Assembly: GCA_020024185.1 (NCBI GenBank)
Contig: JAHHUD010000040.1
Coordinates: 1-14,034 of the forward strand
Source of the DNA: Oscillospiraceae bacterium
GTDB lineage: Bacteria; Bacillota; Clostridia; Oscillospirales; Ruminococcaceae
Length of the DNA: 14,034 bases
Direction: 5' to 3'
How positions within the stretch are numbered: the first letter of the stretch is position 1; each line of letters opens with the position of its first letter. The notes under the pieces are model-generated. The model was not told where the DNA came from. It worked only from the letters and a program-made list of their open reading frames with translations, and searched no databases. The translations under genes were made by a program, and so were the position numbers. Below, in pieces: positions 13,144-14,034 of this stretch.

Positions 13144-14034
13144 TTATTTTTCAGATTTTTTCTTTTTATAAACATAACCAATGATAACAGCAATGCTTAT
13201 AACAAACATAATAATTGATACCAATATACCTCTATCACTTGTATTTGGGCTCAAATTATTGTTTGGAGCTGGTGTTGGTGCTGGTACTGGTGTAGGTGTT
13301 GGAGCTGGTGTTGGTGTATTTATAGTATTTTCTGTAAATGTCCAGTTACCTGTATATTTTACAATACCATTTTCAACCATTTCTGTCCAACCACTAAACT
13401 TCCATGTACCATCTTTGCCATCTTTTTGACCTTTAATTGAAGTTTGGTTTGTATATTTTGTATCTTTTGCTGCTATTGCTTCTTCTTTTGTATTATAAAT
13501 TTTGCTGTCTGTTGGCAATACTTCATTTGCTGGTGCATCTGTACCCCAGTCATATTCAACTGTAAATTTACCTTCTTCAAATTTCCATTCGCCAACAAAT
13601 ACAACTGTTGTGTTTTCTCCTGTTACTGTCCAGCCAGTAAATGTCCAAACACCTTTTTTGCCATTTTTCTCGCCATTAACTTTTGTTTCGCCAGGCTTGA
13701 ATGTTTTATCCATTGAAGCTACTGCTTCTTCTTCTGTGTTATAGATTTTACTGTCTTGTGGTAATGTTATATTATCTGGGTGTTCATTGCCCCATTCATA
13801 TTTTACATCATAACTATCTGCTGTAAATGTCCAAGTTCCTTTGAATTTAACAACGTTATTTTTTGTAGGTTGTTTATTCCAACCGCTAAACATCCAAAGA
13901 CCATTTTTACCATTCTTTTGGCCATAAACAGTATATCCTGCTTTATATTTTTTATCTACTGATATTTCTGCTTGTTGTTCTGTGTCATAAGTACTATTAT
14001 TTGTTGGCAATACTTCATTTGCTGGTGCATCTGT
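13144..14034 (-). CDS. Cell-wall-anchored SHIRT-like repeat surface protein (5' end outside window)
   Basis: The last 296 residues of a surface protein are present. The reading frame stays open to the window edge, so the start is missing. Three tandem repeats of 82 residues run in register, each with an LP(T/Q) turn, a helix with NT-E-EA, a G-K-G-K-G turn, W-F-GW and a closing G-W-F strand, then Y-WG. The WxFxGW...GxWxF pattern resembles SHIRT domains, extended stalk-forming repeats of Gram-positive surface proteins. An 18-residue Pro/Thr/Ala stalk follows, then SPNTSD, a hydrophobic helix (ILVSIIMFVISIAVIIGYVY) and a KKKKSEK tail, which together form a cell-wall sorting signal of the (S/N)PxT type. 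It converges on the patatin operon across a shared terminator. The function is probably adhesion or surface display; the N-terminal binding region is not visible. Confidence 0.85.
   Translation of the reverse strand, partial: TDAPANEVLPTNNSTYDTEQQAEISVDKKYKAGYTVYGQKNGKNGLWMFSGWNKQPTKNNVVKFKGTWTFTADSYDVKYEWGNEHPDNITLPQDSKIYNTEEEAVASMDKTFKPGETKVNGEKNGKKGVWTFTGWTVTGENTTVVFVGEWKFEEGKFTVEYDWGTDAPANEVLPTDSKIYNTKEEAIAAKDTKYTNQTSIKGQKDGKDGTWKFSGWTEMVENGIVKYTGNWTFTENTINTPTPAPTPTPVPAPTPAPNNNLSPNTSDRGILVSIIMFVISIAVIIGYVYKKKKSEK
13234..13251 (-). other. Sortase recognition motif SPNTSD
   Basis: The hexapeptide lies between the proline-rich stalk and a hydrophobic helix with a lysine tail, the position of an LPxTG signal. 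(S/N)PxTG-type motifs are used by class B-like sortases such as that of Clostridioides difficile. Here Ser replaces Gly after the expected Thr cleavage residue. No sortase gene is in the window. Confidence 0.65.
13264..13317 (-). repeat. Proline-rich stalk coded by short degenerate repeats
   Basis: Eighteen residues alternate Pro with Thr, Ala or Val (TPTPAPTPTPVPAPTPAP). The DNA on the plus strand is a run of GGTGTT/GGAGCT/GGTACT hexamers. Such a stalk spans the cell wall between the repeats and the sorting signal, and its length could vary by slippage. Confidence 0.8.
13333..13542 (-). repeat. SHIRT-like repeat 3 (last copy)
   Basis: Begins TDAPANEVLPTDSKIYNT and runs 70 residues to NWTFT before the stalk. 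Its first 33 bases on the minus strand are identical to the start of the repeat at the window edge, exactly 492 bases (two repeat lengths) away. Confidence 0.85.
13543..13788 (-). repeat. SHIRT-like repeat 2
   Basis: Exactly 82 residues, beginning NEHPDNITLPQDSKIYNT and ending FTVEYDWG. It shares the DSKIYNT-EEA block with repeat 3 but is divergent at its start from repeats 1 and 3. Confidence 0.85.
13789..14034 (-). repeat. SHIRT-like repeat 1 (as visible)
   Basis: Exactly 82 residues, beginning TDAPANEVLPTNNSTYDT and ending YDVKYEWG. It reaches the window edge in phase with the other two, so more copies probably lie beyond. Confidence 0.8.

Noticed and set aside
13264..13317. CRISPR-like or regulatory short-repeat array
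   Set aside because: The hexamer repetition is explained by Pro-Thr/Ala codons of the surface protein stalk; there are no spacers.

Overview
The window looks like the chromosome of an anaerobic, very AT-rich member of Clostridia (Bacillota). The grounds are strong GGAGG-type ribosome binding sites, AT-rich intergenic DNA with sigma-A-like promoters, intrinsic hairpin/T-run terminators after most transcription units, an ECF folate transporter subunit (FolT), a clostridial-style histidyl-tRNA synthetase, and a wall-anchored repeat protein with a clostridial-type sorting signal. I see no transposase, integrase, phage gene, CRISPR array or plasmid origin. This is ordinary chromosomal gene order with a few unusual proteins.

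Layout. 1-1936 (minus): a manganese-type cation diffusion facilitator (TTG start) downstream of a LUD-domain protein, with a hairpin between them. 1937-5361 (minus): three genes of unknown function read as one unit from a near-consensus promoter at 5279-5307. They are a 130-aa two-helix membrane protein, a 697-aa polytopic membrane protein with a zinc ribbon, and a 184-aa two-helix membrane protein. 5362-7255 (minus): a folT-hisS operon with its own promoter and a terminator immediately after hisS. 7256-9931 (plus): a single-gene unit encoding a Tet(M)/EF-G-like translational GTPase fused to a C-terminal YacP/Rae1-type NYN ribonuclease domain. 10016-11501 (minus): rmuC followed by a tRNA-Leu(GAG) with a strong promoter and a terminator that abuts the encoded CCA. 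11670-13126 (plus): a two-gene operon of an S-component-like membrane protein and a patatin-like phospholipase. 13144-14034 (minus): the 3' end of a gene for a cell-surface protein with 82-residue SHIRT-like tandem repeats, a Pro-Thr/Ala stalk and an SPNTSD sorting signal; its 5' end lies outside the window.

The most interesting item is the GTPase-ribonuclease fusion at 7343-9895. Tet(M)-type proteins act in the ribosomal A site, and Rae1 of Bacillus subtilis cleaves mRNA in the A site. One polypeptide carrying both domains, each with its recognisable catalytic residues, suggests a ribosome-rescue or mRNA-quality-control machine rather than a tetracycline-resistance protein. The architecture probably exists in other Clostridia under a 'tetracycline resistance' label, so the novelty would lie in the function. 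The second candidate for an undescribed system is the three-gene membrane cluster at 2050-5236.
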